This document shows, in pieces, positions 61,826 through 64,000 of a stretch of DNA of 64,000 nt. A model generated the notes under the pieces. That model was not told where the DNA came from. It was given only the letters and a program-made list of their open reading frames with translations, and did no database searches. A program made the translations under genes and the position numbers. The first letter of the stretch is position 1, and each line of letters starts with the position of its first letter. The stretch covers positions 41,631-105,630 of the forward strand of contig CAJFTM010000048.1 of the NCBI GenBank assembly GCA_904419945.1, given 5' to 3'. The DNA comes from an uncultured Clostridia bacterium (lineage in GTDB: Bacteria > Bacillota > Clostridia > Christensenellales > Borkfalkiaceae).

Positions 61826-62214
61826 ACCAACTCCAAAAATGTACCGATCAGTGAGACCATCGCCCGCAAGATTGGCAAAGAAACGGAAAAAATAATAACC
61901 TTCCCTGCGAAGACGAGTTTATCCGCAATGCTTTTCGATCCGAAGTCTTCGACAATGCCGGCAGCAAATTCTACGAGATATCCGATCGCTACAATTTTAA
62001 TGACAACCTTGATTAACTCATTGTCGATGCCTGTACGTTCACCGAGCTCAGCAAAAATACCAAAAGTGTCCGCTGCCAATTCAAGTGCAAAAATCAGGAT
62101 AATGACAGATCCCGCGATCGTGATCGCAAAAGAAAGTTCCGGCTTAGAGGAACGCAGCAATAGCGCAGCGACAGCCGTCACCAAACCGACGCCGAGGATA
62201 CGGATCAGTTCCAT
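61822..62214 (-). CDS. spoIIIAD: Stage III sporulation protein AD
   Basis: A protein of 130 residues with four hydrophobic segments, including ELIKVVIKIVAIGYLVEFAA (residues 66-85), a hallmark of the family. Together with AC it resembles FliQ-like export membrane components. It lies 3 bp after spoIIIAC. Confidence 0.93.
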   Translation of the reverse strand: MELIRILGVGLVTAVAALLLRSSKPELSFAITIAGSVIILIFALELAADTFGIFAELGERTGIDNELIKVVIKIVAIGYLVEFAAGIVEDFGSKSIADKLVFAGKVIIFSVSLPILRAMVSLIGTFLELV

Positions 62215-62217
62215 TGC

Positions 62218-62415
62218 TTAAAACAGATCAAAGATCCCGCGTATGGAATCAAACAAGCCAACGACCATATCGAGAACAACCGTCAACACGATGATGAGTC
62301 CAGCCAAACTGACAATTGTCGCAATATCTTCCCGATCTGATTTTTTCAAAATCTGGCAAACGATCGTCACGATGATGCCGACCGCTGCAATTTTGAAAAT
62401 CACATCAATTTCCAT
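62218..62415 (-). CDS. spoIIIAC: Stage III sporulation protein AC
   Basis: A protein of 65 residues with two membrane helices (about 5-22 and 32-55) and the conserved ILKKSDREDIATIVSLAGL loop (residues 22-40). The length is normal. AGCGGAGG precedes the ATG. It is the first small membrane component after spoIIIAB. Confidence 0.93.
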   Translation of the reverse strand: MEIDVIFKIAAVGIIVTIVCQILKKSDREDIATIVSLAGLIIVLTVVLDMVVGLFDSIRGIFDLF

Positions 62416-62427
62416 GCCGCCTCCGCA

Positions 62428-62898
62428 TTAGACGATGAGAATGACCAAAATCAGCCCTGCCAATACGCCTAATTTGCAATATAAAGAAAAATACTTTTTG
62501 TACTCTTCTTCCGACACATGCTTCCGCTCGCCGATTTCTGCCCGTACCGCACACAGATACGCCCGCTGCGAAGCTGCGTCACTCTTCCCGACCAAACGAA
62601 AATAATCTTCCAAAAATTTCTGCTCGTCCGCAGATAAGTAAGAAAAATTATAATTTCCCCGGTCAAATTCCCCTTCTTTTTTTTCATGCAGCATCTTTTG
62701 AAAATCACCGCCAAACGAATATCTTTCTATAAATTTGGCAAGCGGAGCACGCATGTAGCTGACTTCATTGATCAAACGCTCATTAAAAAGATTCCAAGAA
62801 TAAAAAAATTCCTTTCTTTGCCGATATCGGCGCGTCAACAGCAGTGCAACAACAATGCAAAGCCCGAATGCGCATACACATAAAATTGCTTTTAACAT
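62428..62898 (-). CDS. spoIIIAB: Stage III sporulation protein AB
   Basis: A protein of 156 residues, slightly shorter than the Bacillus form, with N- and C-terminal membrane helices (2-20 and 138-155) around a helical soluble domain (FYSWNLFNERLINEVSYMRAP near residue 32). It resembles type II secretion GspF. It overlaps the spoIIIAA end by 7 nt. Confidence 0.91.
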   Translation of the reverse strand: MLKAILCVCAFGLCIVVALLLTRRYRQRKEFFYSWNLFNERLINEVSYMRAPLAKFIERYSFGGDFQKMLHEKKEGEFDRGNYNFSYLSADEQKFLEDYFRLVGKSDAASQRAYLCAVRAEIGERKHVSEEEYKKYFSLYCKLGVLAGLILVILIV

Positions 62899-63797
62899 GT
62901 CGCTACTATTGGGCGGAGATCTCTGTCATAAATTCCGGAGACCTGCCCGATCTTATCTGCTGCCAATACAACGTATCGTTCAAAGATATGTTCGTGTACA
63001 GCCACTGAAAAGATAGGAGATGCACACAAACTGTCTACATTGCGGCAGTGAACCGTCGCAATCACTTCGACCCCTCCGCGCACGCATGCTGAAACAGCTT
63101 CCATTTCTTCACGCGAGACCAATTCATCCGTAATTAAAACATCCGGGCGCAGCGCGCGCACGGCCGCAGTAAAAGCGTCCCCCTTCCGAGAATAGCGAAT
63201 TATATCGCAAAACGGTCCAACGTCGAGAGAAAAATCTCCTTCAGCCGCGCTGATCTCATTCCGTTCATCATGAATCAGCACATTGATAAATTCTCCGGAA
63301 CCGAGCAAGCGAGCAAGATCGCGCAAGATCGTCGTCTTGCCACGCCCCGGCGGAGACAGAATGAGTACACTCCGAAGCCTGTCCGCCAGACAAAATTTAT
63401 AAACCTTTTCTCCGCAGCCGATCACCTCGTGCGGGACCCGAATATTGATAGACGTCACATCTTTTACAGTAAAACTTTTTTCGTCCTCATAGACAAAAAC
63501 GCCGGCAAGGCCGATGCGCTCTCCGGAAGAGCCTGTTACAAATCCGCGGCGAAGCTGCTCTGTTACAGAATAAACGGAATATTCACTCGCTTTTGCGATA
63601 ATTTCTTCAATTTCCGCGTAACTGATCGTAAGGGCAACTTCTGCCCCAGCAACAATCCCAAGCCTTCCGAGATAACAATATGTCCCTCCATAATTCATGA
63701 TGACCGGCCGCCCTGCACGCAAACGCAATTCGTAGACACGATTCAAATTGACGTTTTTTAACGCATTCAAAAGCGGCTGCGTTAAAAATGTAAGCAT
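62892..63797 (-). CDS. spoIIIAA: Stage III sporulation protein AA, ATPase
   Basis: A protein of 301 residues from ATG 63797, just after GGAGGAG; a GTG 12 nt upstream overlaps that site. It has the secretion-ATPase Walker A SPPGRGKTTILRDLA near residue 148 and DVLITDE Walker B near 220. It powers assembly or transport of the SpoIIIA-IIQ complex. It is the first gene of the eight-gene operon and has a sigma-E-like promoter upstream. Confidence 0.95.
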   Translation of the reverse strand: MLTFLTQPLLNALKNVNLNRVYELRLRAGRPVIMNYGGTYCYLGRLGIVAGAEVALTISYAEIEEIIAKASEYSVYSVTEQLRRGFVTGSSGERIGLAGVFVYEDEKSFTVKDVTSINIRVPHEVIGCGEKVYKFCLADRLRSVLILSPPGRGKTTILRDLARLLGSGEFINVLIHDERNEISAAEGDFSLDVGPFCDIIRYSRKGDAFTAAVRALRPDVLITDELVSREEMEAVSACVRGGVEVIATVHCRNVDSLCASPIFSVAVHEHIFERYVVLAADKIGQVSGIYDRDLRPIVATC

Positions 63798-63852
63798 GAA
63801 CTCCTCCACAACACATCACAAAGCATGTCCGCTCGATCAGCATGTACACTTA

Positions 63853-63879
63853 TATATATGGGTAACCCGTTTTCATTAT
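63853..63879 (-). promoter_or_regulatory. Sigma-E-like promoter of spoIIIA
   Basis: On the minus strand a -10 CATATATA (63853-63860) lies 16 nt after ATA in CATAATG (63877-63879), close to the sigma-E consensus ATA-N16-CATACAHT. The spoIIIA operon is sigma-E dependent in Bacillus, so the match is expected. Confidence 0.6.
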
Positions 63880-63912
63880 GACAACCACATGTGTAATGAT
63901 CAAAATAAATAT

Positions 63913-63940
63913 CCCCGCGTAGAAACGCGGGGTATTTCAT
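63913..63940. terminator. Terminator upstream of spoIIIA
   Basis: Stem CCCCGCG/CGCGGGG (63913-63919 and 63926-63932) with T-rich flanks on both sides. It likely ends the preceding minus-strand gene. Confidence 0.75.
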
Positions 63941-63961
63941 TTTCGGGTATAACCCTAAACT

Positions 63962-64000
63962 TTACTGGCTGCGCACAAGTGCGCTTTTTATTGGCCTGCC
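63962..64000 (-). CDS. C-terminal end of an upstream gene (partial)
   Basis: The minus strand is open for 12 codons from the window edge to a TAA at 63962-63964 (ending IKSALVRSQ), followed after about 25 bp by a terminator. This fits the 3' end of a gene outside the window, but it is too short to identify or to confirm. Confidence 0.35.
   Translation of the reverse strand, partial: GRPIKSALVRSQ

Noticed and set aside
63840..63990. Short GGGTTACCC and GGGTTATACCC palindromes and GCGCAC/GTGCGC near the right edge
   Set aside because: They are short, and the last falls in or beside a truncated gene end; there is not enough sequence to call an element.
1..64000. CRISPR array, prophage, insertion sequence or defence island
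   Set aside because: I saw no regularly spaced repeats, transposase or integrase genes, terminal repeats or phage genes on either strand.

Overview
The window reads as chromosomal core DNA of an anaerobic, endospore-forming member of the Clostridia (Firmicutes). The signs are a complete spoIIIAA-AH operon, a large SRP RNA with an Alu domain, a tryptophan T-box, a tetrahydrofolate riboswitch, ferredoxin-dependent indolepyruvate oxidoreductase, meso-diaminopimelate dehydrogenase and AGGAGG-type ribosome binding sites. I see no prophage, insertion sequence, CRISPR array or other mobile island. Genus cannot be fixed from the sequence; a gut-type, amino-acid-fermenting clostridium is plausible. 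Most genes lie on the minus strand.

Layout: 1-6.5 kb holds the 5' two thirds of mutS2, a U32/DUF3656 RlhA-like protein with a Cys-rich partner, lexA with its own SOS box, a DUF1893 protein, tRNA-Leu(CAA), an Mrp/NBP35 ATPase and a tautomerase. 6.6-11 kb holds the SRP RNA, a short-chain dehydrogenase, a ZIP transporter, a CvpA-like protein and a DUF1846 protein. 11.4-19.5 kb is an amino-acid block: lysA, a tandem-ACT protein, two phenylacetate-CoA ligases flanking iorAB, and ddh. 19.5-23.9 kb has a YfcE-like phosphoesterase, galM, a TrpB2-type tryptophan synthase beta chain behind a Trp T-box, and a secreted polysaccharide deacetylase. 23.9-30.3 kb is the operon pyrR-B-C-E-F-K-D behind a leader with an intrinsic terminator.

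30.3-36 kb carries a phosphoesterase, a zinc-ribbon miniprotein, a probable coat-like protein, a tandem LysM protein with a sigma-E-like promoter, a SpoVB-type flippase, folT under a THF riboswitch, and a YetF (DUF421)/DUF4363 pair. 36-43 kb is uvrB-methyltransferase-uvrA with a LexA box at the start of the transcript, then a sigma/anti-sigma/membrane-protein operon. 43-51 kb has dinB-membrane protein-amidohydrolase, a TrhP/TrmR-like tRNA wobble-uridine pair, RNase J and an acidic coiled-coil protein. 51-55.7 kb has serC-serA, a membrane-anchored Xre regulator and an unknown protein. 55.7-63.9 kb is asp23-nusB-folD-ispA-tlyA downstream of spoIIIAA-AH, which has a sigma-E-like promoter.

The most unexpected structure is a short dyad-containing repeat (core RCAWARTACT, often inside TATGTCAGACATARTACT) found at least ten times, always intergenic and nearly always just 3' of a stop codon. 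Other points worth attention are the pyr leader architecture, a GGGA-tetraloop SRP RNA with compensated closing pairs, the sigma-E-like promoter of the LysM gene, and an unexplained roughly 200-nt stretch between lysA and the DUF1846 gene. I did not find a clear new multi-gene defence or metabolic system; the window is mostly recognisable core biology.
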